A stretch of 64,000 nt of DNA from Verrucomicrobiota bacterium (GCA_016199985.1 JACQFQ010000070.1:95250-159249); one strand, 5' to 3'. Numbered from the stretch's first letter, positions 1 to 9,818 are shown. Made by a program: numbers and translations. The notes: generated from the sequence alone by a model not told the origin.

Positions 1-1
1 T

Positions 2-256
2 CCGGAGTCCATCATCGAAGCCGTGGGTTTTCACAACGATCCACTCGAAGCCCCTTCGACGGAGTTCAACGCGCTGGCGGCCGTCCACGCGGCGAACGCC
101 CTGGATCACGCGTGCAGCGAGGGCAAGCCCTAGCTCTTCAAACAGCTGCTCGACCTGGAGTACACGATGGCCATCGGAAAGGCGGGAAGCCTGGATGCGT
201 GGCAGAGGAACGGACTTGCCGCGTTTCAGCGAACGCGCCAGGCGGCAAACCAGTAG
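2..256 (+). pseudogene. 3' end of HDOD-domain-like protein interrupted by in-frame TAG
   Basis: Reading from base 2, the frame is open to a TAG at 131-133 and encodes a stretch typical of the end of an HDOD domain (PESIIEAVGFHND, then a hydrophobic helix ending ALDHACSEGKP). The same frame continues after the TAG for another 40 codons (LFKQLLDLEYTMAIGKAG and onwards) to a second TAG at 254-256. That continuation looks like the usual C-terminal tail of HDOD signalling proteins: an L-D-x-E-Y helix, then a W-containing helix. The family is a degenerate HD domain used in bacterial signalling. The N-terminal part lies outside the window. The gene may be a natural nonsense mutant, a gene ending at the first stop, or a base-call error. 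The family call is from motif resemblance only. Confidence 0.5.
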
Positions 257-277
257 TCCCATCCTCGCTCCGTCCGT

Positions 278-1192
278 CTACGGCTTCGCGTCCAAGCGCC
301 AGTCGATCTCGCCGGGCGCCAGATGAGATTCAACGCCGAGCTTCGGCACTTTCGCCTTCGCGATCCACAGAATCGCGTTCAGCACGACCTTCCGAAAATT
401 CTCGTCCTGCCAGTTTTTGTGGAAGTGCCCGCCAGTGAACCCGAATCCGCGTCCGCCGTCCGCCCTGCTGACGCACCACATCAACGGCTGCGGCTCGCCC
501 TTCGCGATCGCGGCGCGGACCGCGGGATTTCCGCTATGCGGACCATCGGGTCGATTGAGCGTCTCGGCCGGAGGCAGCGCGCTCAGCAAAGGCGTGACGC
601 CCTTCATCTCCGGACGAAACCGCATGTGATAATACCACTCGTCGTTGATCTGAAACGGCTTCACCCCTCGCAGAATCTCGTGCTTCGGCAAATCGCCAAA
701 CCGAGCGGTCCAGTGCGGGTTCACAGACCAGAACATCTCGAAGTAGCCGCCGATCCAATCGAGAAACGCGTCGCCGAGCTCGCCCTTCGGCGCCTCGACC
801 GCGTAGTGCGCGCAGCCCAGCCCAACGCCTCGCGACATGAGCTCGCGCAGCTTCTTCAGCCGCTCGGGCTGGATCGCCGGATGGCCCGAGCCTCCGTCCG
901 AGTAAATGACAACAGCGCTGACGCCATCGAAGGCGGAGTCCGAGCTCGGCCAGCCGTTGGTCGCCACTTCGACCACAACGCCGCGCGCGGCTTTGAGGCA
1001 CGACTGCAGCAGAAGGCAGCCCGCCCGGAACTCGTGCTCGCCCGCCCCGTGGCTGCGGCTGCCCGCGATGAGCAGAATCTTCTTCGGCGCCGCTGTCGCG
1101 GAGAACGCGCAAAACAGAAGAGTCAGGAGAAGCGAGGTGAAACGCGACCCGGGGCGGATCGGGAACAGTGTGTGCGAGGGCGATGGAATCAT
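278..1192 (-). CDS. Exported ThuA-like domain protein
   Basis: 304 residues from the ATG at 1192. An in-frame TTG at 1201 is possible but less likely. Residues about 15-38 form a hydrophobic segment ending in an AxA-type site (SATAAP), so the protein is probably exported. The mature part starts with KKILLIAGSRSHG and continues as the class-I glutamine-amidotransferase-like fold called ThuA. Typical elements are DGVSAVVIYSDGG, then a GVGLGCAHYAVEAP loop and a C-terminal GGHFHKNWQDENFR motif. ThuA-like proteins are abundant in Verrucomicrobia and Planctomycetes and are linked to sugar utilisation, but the reaction is not established. It is the last gene of a long minus-strand run and follows the Tm-1-like gene by 73 bases. 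Confidence 0.85.
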   Translation of the reverse strand: MIPSPSHTLFPIRPGSRFTSLLLTLLFCAFSATAAPKKILLIAGSRSHGAGEHEFRAGCLLLQSCLKAARGVVVEVATNGWPSSDSAFDGVSAVVIYSDGGSGHPAIQPERLKKLRELMSRGVGLGCAHYAVEAPKGELGDAFLDWIGGYFEMFWSVNPHWTARFGDLPKHEILRGVKPFQINDEWYYHMRFRPEMKGVTPLLSALPPAETLNRPDGPHSGNPAVRAAIAKGEPQPLMWCVSRADGGRGFGFTGGHFHKNWQDENFRKVVLNAILWIAKAKVPKLGVESHLAPGEIDWRLDAKP

Positions 1193-1265
1193 TGTGTGCA
1201 AGCGATGCGGGGCTGGGGTTTTGACGCGCGATAAGCGGAGGACATTCGGTGAACTCGGTGGAGGC

Positions 1266-2483
1266 TCATGAAGCCAGCGCGCGGCCCAAGTGCTGAAGCA
1301 GCGCGTCGGCGCAGGCGTCCGCGAACTCGGGAGCGTTGATCTCGCAGTCCAAGGCCCGAACCGGAATGTCCTTCCTCAGGCCCTCTCGCAGAGCGGCGAA
1401 CAGCGCCCGGTCCGCGGCGGGATCATGAAACTTTTGTCCGGGCGCGCTGATGACGCTGATCGCCTTGAGCGGAATCATGACCGTCACGGGCCCTTGGGAA
1501 AGATTCAGCTTCTCGGCCAGAATCCGCCCCAACGCGGCGGACTCCTCCCGCGTGGTGCGCATCAAGGTCACCTGCGGATTGTGCGGATAAAAGTTGCGGC
1601 CCTGGAAGCGGGACGGGACGGTTTCCGCCGCGCCGAAATTCACCATGTCCAGGCAGCCCGGGGCGACCACGGCGGGAACGCCGCCGCGAGCGGCGGCCTC
1701 CAGGCGCGTCGGGCCCGCCCCCAGCACGCCTCCCACGAGCTCATCGGCCCACTCGGTGGTGGTGATGTCGAGCACTCCAGCCACCATGCCCGACTCGATC
1801 AAGGACTCCATCATCCGCCCTCCCGTCCCGGTGGCGTGGAACACAAGCACCTCAAATCCGGCGGCCTCCAGCCTCTTGCGGGCTCGGTCGACGCATTGGG
1901 TGGTGTTCCCGAACTGGCTCGCGACGATGACCGGCTTGTCCCCCGCGGACGGAATCGACGCCTCCGCCATACCGCAGATCGCGCCGGCGGCGCGCGCCAA
2001 AATCTGCCGTGAGATCCGATTCAGGCCCGCGATGTCGACCAGGCTCGGAAACATCACGATGTCCTTCACCCCAACGTAGGGCGCAACATTTCCCCCGGCG
2101 AGCGTGCTCACCATCACCTTGGGAAAACCGATGGGCAGCGCGCGCATCGCGGCAGTGCCGATCGCGGTGCCGCCGCCGCCGCCAAGCGAGATCACGCCAT
2201 CCATCCGCTTCTCCGCCACGCAACGCTTCAGGAACTCCGGCGCGGCCTTCGCCATCGCCGCCACCGATTCCCCACGATCCTTTCGGGCCGCCAGATCGGC
2301 AAGGCGAACGCCGATCGTCTCGAGCACCTGCTCGCGAGTGACGTCGGGGGCGAGGGTCGGCGGGCCGAGCGTCCCCACATCGATAATCAGCGCGCGATGC
2401 CCGCGCTCACGAACGCGTTCGGCGACGTAGCCATGCTCCTCGCCCTTCGTGTCCATTGTTCCCAGTATTCCGATGGTGGCCAT
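1266..2483 (-). CDS. Tm-1-like ATP-binding domain protein (UPF0261 family)
   Basis: 405 residues starting at an ATG with the family's characteristic opening ATIGILGTMDTKGEEH. The central glycine-rich segment ISLGGGGGTAIGTAAMRALP and the following KVMVSTLAGGNVAPYVG are typical of the UPF0261/Tm-1-like family. The C-terminal domain contains PLKAISVISAPGQKFHDP. The fold resembles the ATP-binding half of the plant Tm-1 resistance protein. Bacterial members often sit beside TIM-barrel partners, but none is visible here. No signal peptide is seen, so it is cytoplasmic. It lies 51 bases after the AsmA-like gene and may be co-transcribed with it. The biochemical role is unknown. Confidence 0.88.
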   Translation of the reverse strand: MATIGILGTMDTKGEEHGYVAERVRERGHRALIIDVGTLGPPTLAPDVTREQVLETIGVRLADLAARKDRGESVAAMAKAAPEFLKRCVAEKRMDGVISLGGGGGTAIGTAAMRALPIGFPKVMVSTLAGGNVAPYVGVKDIVMFPSLVDIAGLNRISRQILARAAGAICGMAEASIPSAGDKPVIVASQFGNTTQCVDRARKRLEAAGFEVLVFHATGTGGRMMESLIESGMVAGVLDITTTEWADELVGGVLGAGPTRLEAAARGGVPAVVAPGCLDMVNFGAAETVPSRFQGRNFYPHNPQVTLMRTTREESAALGRILAEKLNLSQGPVTVMIPLKAISVISAPGQKFHDPAADRALFAALREGLRKDIPVRALDCEINAPEFADACADALLQHLGRALAS

Positions 2484-2534
2484 AGGTGTTGAGTGAGTCG
2501 ATGGAGGGAACTTGAAACAATCTCCACCGCCGAT

Positions 2535-5500
2535 TCAAGGCGGCTGCTTCTCCTCGTCCTTTTTTTTGTCGTCGGACCGGAAGATGTCCTTCAGGGTCCG
2601 GATCGGGTGCAGGGGCATCATCAGCAGCCGGGGCACGGCGTAGAGCTGATCGGTCTTGGGCTTGTCGAGAGTTCCCGTGATCTTGAACTCGAACAGCTTG
2701 GTGACAGGCCATAGAACCTTGCTGATGAGAAAGCCGATGCCGGGCATGTCACGCAGCAGTTCCGCTTCCATGCGGGCATTGAGCTGCTTGTCGAAGTCCA
2801 CGGACCCGGAGGCCTTCATGCGCATCGCGCTGGCGTGGATGTCGAGATCGCGGGTGACGATCACCCCATTCGTGATCTCGAAGGTCCCGGTGGCCTGGCG
2901 CGCGCGACTGTTGCCGATTCCGGGCATCAGGGTGTTGAGCGCCGGAGAAACCACGGCAAAGAAGGGAATGTCCCAGATCAACCCGTTGGTCAGCTCGCCC
3001 TGCCCTCGCCCGTTCCAGGTGAACTTGTCGCGCGTGTTGGCCTCGGTGATCGCGAGATCGCAATCGAGGCGCCCTTCGAGCTTGTTGCTGCGGCTCCCGA
3101 TATCCTTCATCAGGAGCGAGAGATCGACGCTCCGCGCCGTCAGATCGAACGTGAAGTCGGTCCCGGGGTTGGAGCCGAAGCTGAAGTGCGCCTCGCCCTT
3201 GAGGGACCCGCCGTAGAATGAGGCGCTCACGGGCTTCATGTCGAGGTGATCGTTGTCCCACCGCACCAAGGCCTGAATGGAGGGGATATGGAACAGCTTC
3301 CAACCAAAATCGCGGGCGTCGACGTCGAATTTCAGGTCGTTCTGCTTCCTGGCCTTCAAGGTGTCGATGACGCCCTCCAGCTTCACGAACGGCGGCGAGG
3401 CAAACTCGTAGTCCTTCATGCTCTCCATGACATTCGACCCGATCGCGCGACAAACCGGGGCGATGGCGACACGGCTGACGACATTGGTCAGCCGCACCTT
3501 TTTTTCGTCGAGATCGAACCACACCTCCCCCAGCGTGGCGCGGCCCTCCTCCCGATCCAATCGGAGGCCGCGCGCTTGGAAGAGCCGGTTCGAAAACACC
3601 ACCGATTGCGCCTCGAACCTCTTGGCGTCCTCGCCGCGGAATTTGAAATCCTCGACCGAAATCGCGCCGCTCGCCCACATCCGCTCCGGCGCGCGCCACC
3701 TGCCATGCACCTCGCCCGTGATGAAAGGCGGCGAGGCGAAGGAGAAAAGGTTGAATCCCTCGCTCGCCGACTCCGGCAGGAGCGGCCGAATCGCGTTCGG
3801 ATCGATGCGACTGCGGAGGGTGAACGAGTAGTCGCGGGTTCGTTCATTGGAGACATGCGCCAGCTCCAGCACGCCCTCCCTCCGATGAGCCACAATGTCG
3901 GGAACCACCCACACGTCGTTCGATCCTTGAAAGCTCAGCGTCGCGGACTCGAAGGTCACGCCGCGATAGTCGCCTTCGCCCACCTTGACCGACCCCCGAA
4001 CACGCAAGGTCGGCAGGCTCTCGGTTTCCCAGGGAATCGGTGGAGGCACGGCCCCGCGGGGCTTCGAGAGCAGCGCCGTGAAGTGGGACCAATCCGGCAG
4101 CAAGAGCGAGGCCTCGGCGCGAACCCATGGCGGCTGCTTCCACCCATACTGCCGGAGCCATCGCTGCGTGTTCGTCCCAAGGATCGAGCCCAGAAGATGG
4201 ATGTCCGAGGTGTTCGTGATCACCGCGGCCGCCTCGCGGTTTGTGGTATTGAGCGCGAGGGTGATCTCGGCGAGACCGCGGTTCATTCGCGCCCTCAACG
4301 GCTCGATCCGCAGCCAGGGCCGCTCCCATTGCGCCCCCAACTGCGCCTCCTCGATCAGCAGCCGCGGCATCGCGCAACCCGTCACCGCCAGCGAGCTCTG
4401 GATGCGGACGGGTTCGATGCGGCTCCAGAGATCCCTCCAGGAACGCCCGGGATCGAGCGGCGCGTTCAACGCGTTGGTGGACGGACTCCACAGATTGTGG
4501 GTGGGGAGGTTGGTGAACTGAAAGGCGAATTGAACGCGTTCGACGGAAGTGTCGCGAACCTCGAGCGACGAGGCGCTTCCCGATAGTCGTCCGTTCAGCG
4601 GATTCCAATCCGGCGTCGCCACCCGGACCGTCCCCTCGAACTGAGCGCGATCCGCTTTTGTGTCGGGCGCAGACAATCGCGGCGCGTCGACGGAGAAATG
4701 GATCTCTGTCTGGCCCGGCTCGCCGGACGCCGGCACAAACTCCGCCATCATCCGGAGCGCGTCCGCCTGTCCCCACTCCGTCGAAGGCGCCGCCGACTCC
4801 AGGTTCAGCTCTCCCGCGGAAGCCCAGGCGTCGGTCAGGCGCTGATCAAATCGCCCCGAGGCATTGAGAGCGTCCGCCTCCCCCCATGGGGTTCGCCCGT
4901 GGCCCGCGCGCAGCCGCCATCGCAGCTGAAAGGGTTGCGCCAGCTTGTCGGGAGGGACCACCTTCGCCCACAGAGCGACGTTCGTGCCCACCAGCCAGGG
5001 GGAGTCGATGGACGCAAGCTTCAGGTCGAGCTCCGCGTGAAAGCTGTTGGTGAGGGCCACGTCCCCGGCGACCTTGAGCGCGATCGCCGTCCCCGATCCG
5101 ATGGTGCATCGATCCCATTGCTTGCCGACCGCGTGCAGAAACTGTTCAGTCGACAGCCCCTGGGTCGACGCCTTTTTCCGCTCCGGCCACCGCAGATTGA
5201 GGAGATGCGAAGCGTTGGTGAGGCCGGCCTCGAGGGTGAGATCCACTCCGTGGAAACGGCCCGTCAAGCTCGTGAGGTGATACTCGTCAGGCTCGCGATA
5301 GTGGAGCAACGCCTCCACGTTCTCCAGCGAGAGGACTTCGGCGCGCTCGCCCGGTGAACGCAGCCACCAGACGCAGCGCCCCTGATGCAGCGAGAACGAC
5401 TCGGGGGTGAGGGTGAGGCTCCGCAGGTCGTCGCGCTTCAACCGGAAGTCGACCCGCTCAGCGAAGATCTGGGGCCCCGGCCTTCCCTGAACCGGCATGA

Positions 5501-5744
5501 AATGGAGCCCCTCCCCCACGATGCCCTGCATCCATCGAAACCGAAGCCGGCTGTATTCCATCTCCCAGCCCTGCTTCCGAAGGCGCTCCACCAGCATCTC
5601 TTTCATCGGTCCCGGGAGCCCAACATTGTGCAGGTGGATGAGCGCGGCGATCGTGACAAGGATGAGAATGACGAGGAGCGTCCGAAACGAGCGCCAACAA
5701 AACAGACAGACTTTGCGGAGCTTCTTGACGGCTGACGCCCTCAT
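2535..5744 (-). CDS. AsmA-like envelope protein
   Basis: 1069 residues. A single N-terminal membrane anchor (about residues 14-38, FRTLLVILILVTIAALIHL) is followed by a very long, beta-rich, low-cysteine region typical of AsmA/TamB-like or DUF3971-type periplasmic proteins. A C-terminal AsmA-like portion near residues 850-1020 contains GRLDCDLAITEANTRDKF, LTNGLIWDIPFF and TGTFEITNGVIVTRDLDI. Such proteins are thought to form repeating-beta-groove bridges that move lipid between membranes, which is family knowledge and not demonstrated here. The protein ends in a charged tail (DDKKKDEEKQPP). Its ATG overlaps the stop of the upstream DUF4340 gene by four bases (ATGA), indicating translational coupling with the ABC/GldG operon. 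Confidence 0.75.
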   Translation of the reverse strand: MRASAVKKLRKVCLFCWRSFRTLLVILILVTIAALIHLHNVGLPGPMKEMLVERLRKQGWEMEYSRLRFRWMQGIVGEGLHFMPVQGRPGPQIFAERVDFRLKRDDLRSLTLTPESFSLHQGRCVWWLRSPGERAEVLSLENVEALLHYREPDEYHLTSLTGRFHGVDLTLEAGLTNASHLLNLRWPERKKASTQGLSTEQFLHAVGKQWDRCTIGSGTAIALKVAGDVALTNSFHAELDLKLASIDSPWLVGTNVALWAKVVPPDKLAQPFQLRWRLRAGHGRTPWGEADALNASGRFDQRLTDAWASAGELNLESAAPSTEWGQADALRMMAEFVPASGEPGQTEIHFSVDAPRLSAPDTKADRAQFEGTVRVATPDWNPLNGRLSGSASSLEVRDTSVERVQFAFQFTNLPTHNLWSPSTNALNAPLDPGRSWRDLWSRIEPVRIQSSLAVTGCAMPRLLIEEAQLGAQWERPWLRIEPLRARMNRGLAEITLALNTTNREAAAVITNTSDIHLLGSILGTNTQRWLRQYGWKQPPWVRAEASLLLPDWSHFTALLSKPRGAVPPPIPWETESLPTLRVRGSVKVGEGDYRGVTFESATLSFQGSNDVWVVPDIVAHRREGVLELAHVSNERTRDYSFTLRSRIDPNAIRPLLPESASEGFNLFSFASPPFITGEVHGRWRAPERMWASGAISVEDFKFRGEDAKRFEAQSVVFSNRLFQARGLRLDREEGRATLGEVWFDLDEKKVRLTNVVSRVAIAPVCRAIGSNVMESMKDYEFASPPFVKLEGVIDTLKARKQNDLKFDVDARDFGWKLFHIPSIQALVRWDNDHLDMKPVSASFYGGSLKGEAHFSFGSNPGTDFTFDLTARSVDLSLLMKDIGSRSNKLEGRLDCDLAITEANTRDKFTWNGRGQGELTNGLIWDIPFFAVVSPALNTLMPGIGNSRARQATGTFEITNGVIVTRDLDIHASAMRMKASGSVDFDKQLNARMEAELLRDMPGIGFLISKVLWPVTKLFEFKITGTLDKPKTDQLYAVPRLLMMPLHPIRTLKDIFRSDDKKKDEEKQPP

Positions 5745-7537
5745 GGCTGCAGAGGCTTGGGGATGCTCAGGTCCCGGAGCACCATGAAGTACAGATCGAA
5801 GGGAAACTCAAAGAACCACCACTCGCCATCCAGTTTCACGCCGGCGTAGGTGTAGAGCGAGGGAGCGCGGGCGCCGAACTCCACAGACAGGCTTTCCGCC
5901 TTGTCGCCGCGCTTGACGTCGAAGGTCAGGCGATGCCCGTTGTCGACAAACCCCAGCGCGGCGCGGTTGGTTTCGCCCCGAGCCGTCCAAACGCTCGCGC
6001 GCAACTGCCCGATGCGATGCACGGTCTCCTCAATCGACAGAAAGTTGTCGAGCTTGCCCGCGGGCGTCGCCCAGGATCCGTCCGCCGCGCGACGGATCTG
6101 GGACTTTCGCCCCTCCTTCTCGATAAGGACCTGCGTCACCTCGTTCGTGGCGAACGACCACACGCGCCGGTCGCGGAGCTTCCACGAAGCGTCGGGCAGC
6201 TTGAGCGCGTCGCCGAGGCGAACCGCGTAAACCGAGCTTTCGTCCGGACGTCTCGCGAACACCTTGTCGTTCTGGCTCCCGCCCAAGCCGAATTGCGCCA
6301 GCACGCTGTTCGTGACCGCCCCGCCAGCGTTGGTCGAGGATCCGCGGAGGATCCAGGAGTAGGTGGCGGGCTCGAGGCGGTAGGGGCTGAAGTCCGTGAC
6401 GAAATCCTTGGAGAACTCGATGATCGTGAGGTTTTGCATCCACGACAAAACGTCCCTGACGAGCGAAGCGTCGGCGCGCAATCCTCCCGGCGTGACGACC
6501 CACTCGTTCATGTCCTGTCGCCGGACCGTGAACTCCTCGACGCCGTGGACCTCGAGGCTGTCGACGCGGTCGGGCTGAAACGACAAGAGTCGCGTGTCGC
6601 GCAGATCCTCGAACGACAGCTGCAGCGAATCAAGAACCGCGCGGGGCACGGTGACGAGGTTGCTGTGCCCGCTCAAACGGGCGTAGATCAGCCTGGGATC
6701 CTTCGCGGGAGCGCCGCCGAAATGGACTGCGACGAGCTGGTTGGTGTCGATGCTGACGCTCAGCTCCAGCGCGGGCGGCTGCAAGCCATACGTCTCCCAG
6801 TCCACCCGCCCCGCGTCGCTGACGAAGCTCGCGACCTCCGCGGAGCCCAGTCCGACCAGGAGCCGGCTGACCTGCGCGTTGTCGGCGCGGGCTTGGAAGG
6901 GCTTGAGAAGAAACGCGCCGTGATTGCTGGGGCTGAAGGCCAGGGTGAATCCGCGCGACGCGTTGCTCACCGAGAGGCGGTTGAAATTGAGCCCCTTCCA
7001 GTGGATCATCGAGGCCTCGCGCCAGTCGTGAACCGTCGCCGGCAGCAGGTCGAGCAAACGGCCCGGCAGCGCGAAGACGCCGGGAGCGCCGACAAGCTGC
7101 GCGTAGACCTGGTCCCCGGACAACGTCCGCGATCCCAGCCTCAGTTCGACCCGGAGAGGGCCTTGAACCCAGGTGACCAGCGCCTGCGGCCGATCGAGGC
7201 CGAATCGATTCGTCGTCTGATCGAGGGATTCGGCGATGAGGAAGTCGCGGTTGAGCCCCTCCGCAAACAACAGGAACTGATCCACCGCCGGCGCCAGGGC
7301 GGGATAGGAGAACGGCGCGATGTAGTCCCATCCACCGTTGGTGCGCTGGATCTGAAGAAAAAATGAGTTCGTCCGGTGGATCTGGAGGCTGCTGACATCG
7401 CGGGCGCGAAAGCCGGGAAGCAGGGGCTGGGAGGCGGACTCTGTGTCCGTCGTCTGGGTGTGGCGCTCGTAGCCCCAGATCAGAAGGAACATTCCGACCG
7501 CGGCGCCCAGCAACCATAATGTCGATCTCCATTTCAT
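5741..7537 (-). CDS. DUF4340 domain protein, membrane anchored
   Basis: 598 residues with one N-terminal transmembrane helix (about residues 6-23, TLWLLGAAVGMFLLIWGY). The outside portion consists of repeated DUF4340-type units of the pattern V-x-x-L-x-I-x-R followed by W-x-x-x-x-P (for example SSLQIHRTN and NEWVVTPGGLRADASLVRDVLSWM). DUF4340 proteins regularly accompany GldG-type ABC systems in Bacteroidota and PVC bacteria. The gene lies 15 bases after the GldG-like gene and overlaps the AsmA-like gene by ATGA, so all belong to one operon. Function is unknown; an envelope accessory subunit of the transporter is the simplest inference. Confidence 0.85.
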   Translation of the reverse strand: MKWRSTLWLLGAAVGMFLLIWGYERHTQTTDTESASQPLLPGFRARDVSSLQIHRTNSFFLQIQRTNGGWDYIAPFSYPALAPAVDQFLLFAEGLNRDFLIAESLDQTTNRFGLDRPQALVTWVQGPLRVELRLGSRTLSGDQVYAQLVGAPGVFALPGRLLDLLPATVHDWREASMIHWKGLNFNRLSVSNASRGFTLAFSPSNHGAFLLKPFQARADNAQVSRLLVGLGSAEVASFVSDAGRVDWETYGLQPPALELSVSIDTNQLVAVHFGGAPAKDPRLIYARLSGHSNLVTVPRAVLDSLQLSFEDLRDTRLLSFQPDRVDSLEVHGVEEFTVRRQDMNEWVVTPGGLRADASLVRDVLSWMQNLTIIEFSKDFVTDFSPYRLEPATYSWILRGSSTNAGGAVTNSVLAQFGLGGSQNDKVFARRPDESSVYAVRLGDALKLPDASWKLRDRRVWSFATNEVTQVLIEKEGRKSQIRRAADGSWATPAGKLDNFLSIEETVHRIGQLRASVWTARGETNRAALGFVDNGHRLTFDVKRGDKAESLSVEFGARAPSLYTYAGVKLDGEWWFFEFPFDLYFMVLRDLSIPKPLQP

Positions 7538-7552
7538 GGATTCACGCGCCGC

Positions 7553-9061
7553 TCACACACGCCTGCGCAGCCAGACGAGAAACCCCAACCCCAGGACGGC
7601 GCCCGGCATCCCGCCGAGGAGAACCCAGGTCAGGACGCCGCGCTCCGACTCGGTGAGCCGGAGCCGGTACTCGCGATAGGGCTGAGGGCCGATCTCGGCC
7701 AGTAGGAGCGCGCGATCGAGAAGCCAGTTCACGGAGTACGAGGCGAACTGGGCGTTGGCCGAGGAGTCGATGAGCTCATTGCTCAGAAACAAGGAGTCGC
7801 CGACGACCACGAGACGCGAGGTCCCGGCCCGGGCCGCCTCCACGCCAGGCACGCTGCCGCGCTCGACAGCGACGGCCAGGGGATAGTTTGTGCGAAGGGC
7901 GGACGCGCGAGCCTTCAAGGCGCCCCCGGCCCCGCCCGTGGTCTCGTAACTCGTTCCCATCGGCCCCGTCGTGAAGAGGGACTCGGCGAGGATCAAGTCG
8001 GTGGCGCCGCCCGCCTTCGCGATGGGCTGGATCGACCGCGGCAGCAGGAGCTGAAGGCGGGTCGTGCCGCTGGCCCTCAGCGCTTTCGTGATCGGATGGG
8101 GCCCAAACGCCGAGATCACCACATCCTGCCCGCCGGCCATGCTCAGGCTCTGCGGATCCTTCACCGTGTCCATGCCCACCGAAACGCCATAGCGCTTGAG
8201 CAGGGATTCAAGTCCCGTCTCAATGTCCTTCCCGAACACATCGAACAGCGCGAGAGCGCGTCCGCCGTTGTCGAGGTAGCGGCCGATCGTGTCGATCGTC
8301 GAGTCCGGCAGCCGTTGCCGCGGCCCCGCGATGATGAGAAGCCCGCAATCCTCGGGCACGCTCTGCCTGTCAAGCAGCTCGAGCTCCGCCCATTCAATCC
8401 CGTTCATCTGCAGAAGCCCCGCGAGCCGCGACAACCCCCTTCGCGCTTCTTGATCGCGCGGCGACGGTCCGCCGTGCCCGGTCAGGAAGTAGGCCTTCAG
8501 CGAGCGCTGCGAAGTGAGATAATAAATGGCCGACGTGAAAATCAGCTCGCCCTTGAAATCCTTCGGCTTCACCTCGCGGGTCTGTCCGCTCACCAGGGGC
8601 TGGAGATCATACTCAAAAAGATCGCCCTTGCGAATGAGCTTGGTGCGTCCCTGGTTTTCGAAGAGCAGGAAGGCCGACTCGTTCGGCGGGAGGGCGTGGA
8701 TCGCCTTCACGTGCTCCGCGGCCCCGACATCGCGCCGAGGATCGATCATCTCCACGACAAACTTCGGGCTCGCGGCCTTGTATTCGGCGAGCAGCTCCCG
8801 GATGTCGCCGTAGAGGCTCTCGTCGTGGGCGAGATAGCAGATGACCTTGACCTCGTTCGTGAGCGAGGCGAGCAGCCGCAAGCTCAGCGGCGACAGCCGC
8901 GTCCGCTGCCCTCCTTGAAGATGGAACCGCTTGAAATGGCGCGACGCGACGTAATTGCACATCGCGACGATCGCGAAGAGCGAAACAATCCCCACCAGCA
9001 CATTGATCCGTTGGCTCCATTTGCGGGAGAGCGAAAAGCTGGGTGTCAGGTCGTCGTTCAT
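7553..9061 (-). CDS. GldG-family ABC auxiliary protein
   Basis: 502 residues with an N-terminal transmembrane helix (about 20-42, NVLVGIVSLFAIVAMCNYV) and a C-terminal one (about 478-498). Between them is the GldG/ABC-type auxiliary domain: a DIRELLAEYKAASPKFVVEMIDP segment near the N-terminus, KAYFLTGHGGPSPRD near the middle, and LLIIAGPRQRLPDSTIDTIGRYLDNGGRALALFD. The family partners an ABC-2-like permease and ATPase. In gliding bacteria it is gldG; elsewhere the substrate is unknown. Only one base (9062) separates it from the permease stop, consistent with tight operon structure. No gliding-specific gldJ/K/L homologues are in the window, so gliding should not be assumed. Confidence 0.85.
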   Translation of the reverse strand: MNDDLTPSFSLSRKWSQRINVLVGIVSLFAIVAMCNYVASRHFKRFHLQGGQRTRLSPLSLRLLASLTNEVKVICYLAHDESLYGDIRELLAEYKAASPKFVVEMIDPRRDVGAAEHVKAIHALPPNESAFLLFENQGRTKLIRKGDLFEYDLQPLVSGQTREVKPKDFKGELIFTSAIYYLTSQRSLKAYFLTGHGGPSPRDQEARRGLSRLAGLLQMNGIEWAELELLDRQSVPEDCGLLIIAGPRQRLPDSTIDTIGRYLDNGGRALALFDVFGKDIETGLESLLKRYGVSVGMDTVKDPQSLSMAGGQDVVISAFGPHPITKALRASGTTRLQLLLPRSIQPIAKAGGATDLILAESLFTTGPMGTSYETTGGAGGALKARASALRTNYPLAVAVERGSVPGVEAARAGTSRLVVVGDSLFLSNELIDSSANAQFASYSVNWLLDRALLLAEIGPQPYREYRLRLTESERGVLTWVLLGGMPGAVLGLGFLVWLRRRV

Positions 9062-9062
9062 C

Positions 9063-9818
9063 TCATTTCCAGCGGCGGCTCTCCACGACGCGCTTCGTGA
9101 AGAACAGAAAGAACGCCGTTAGCGACGTGTAAAGAACCAGGGGACGCGTGTCGATCACCCCTGACGCGAAATCCTGCAGCTGCTCCACCAGATTGATCTG
9201 CGCGAAAAAGCGTCCCTTGAGGCTCGCGGCTTCCCCGCTGTAAGCCCAGGCGAGAAAGCTCAGCAGGAGGAGCGACGTGCCCGCGCAGAAGCTCATGATC
9301 GCGGCGACCGTCTGGCTCCGGGTGAGCGCGGAGGCCAGGCACCCGATCGACATGAAGACCATGCCGAGAAGCAGTATTCCCAGAAGCGCGCCCCCCACCG
9401 AGCTCTGGTCGAGAATCACCGGATCCTGCGACAGCCTCTGCACCATCCACAGGCACGGGATCAGCGGCAGCCAAAGACAGGCGTACACCAGCATCGCTCC
9501 CGTGAACTTCGCCAGCACAACCGACACATCGCTCACGGGCGTCGTCATCAAGGTTTCGAAAGTGCCGCTCGACTTCTCCATCGCAAAGGCCCGCATCGTC
9601 ACGACCGGCGGCGCCAGGAGGAGGATGATCCAGAACGGATAGCTCCCGCAGAACAGCTCGGTGATGGGACGGTGGGTCGCCTCGTTGCCGAACGACTCGA
9701 TGAGGATGACCAGGTTGAGTCCGATCAGGAACACGGTCGCCGCAACAACCACATAGCCCGACCACGAGAGAAAATGGCCCCCGATCTCGCGCTTCACCAA
9801 GGTCCAGTAGGCCTGCAT
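9063..9818 (-). CDS. ABC-2 type transporter permease (GldF-like)
   Basis: 251 residues from the ATG at 9818 (MQAYWTLVKREIGGHFLSW). A longer frame upstream is rejected because it would run deep into the ATPase gene. The TGA of the ATPase and this ATG overlap by one base (TGATG), a classic coupling arrangement that fixes the start. About six hydrophobic helices are visible, beginning GYVVVAATVFLIGLNLVIL. A conserved cytoplasmic segment reads MEKSSGTFETLMTTPVSD, the usual sequence between helices of ABC-2 permeases. The product is an inner-membrane subunit working with the adjacent ATPase. Substrate is unknown. Confidence 0.9.
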   Translation of the reverse strand: MQAYWTLVKREIGGHFLSWSGYVVVAATVFLIGLNLVILIESFGNEATHRPITELFCGSYPFWIILLLAPPVVTMRAFAMEKSSGTFETLMTTPVSDVSVVLAKFTGAMLVYACLWLPLIPCLWMVQRLSQDPVILDQSSVGGALLGILLLGMVFMSIGCLASALTRSQTVAAIMSFCAGTSLLLLSFLAWAYSGEAASLKGRFFAQINLVEQLQDFASGVIDTRPLVLYTSLTAFFLFFTKRVVESRRWK

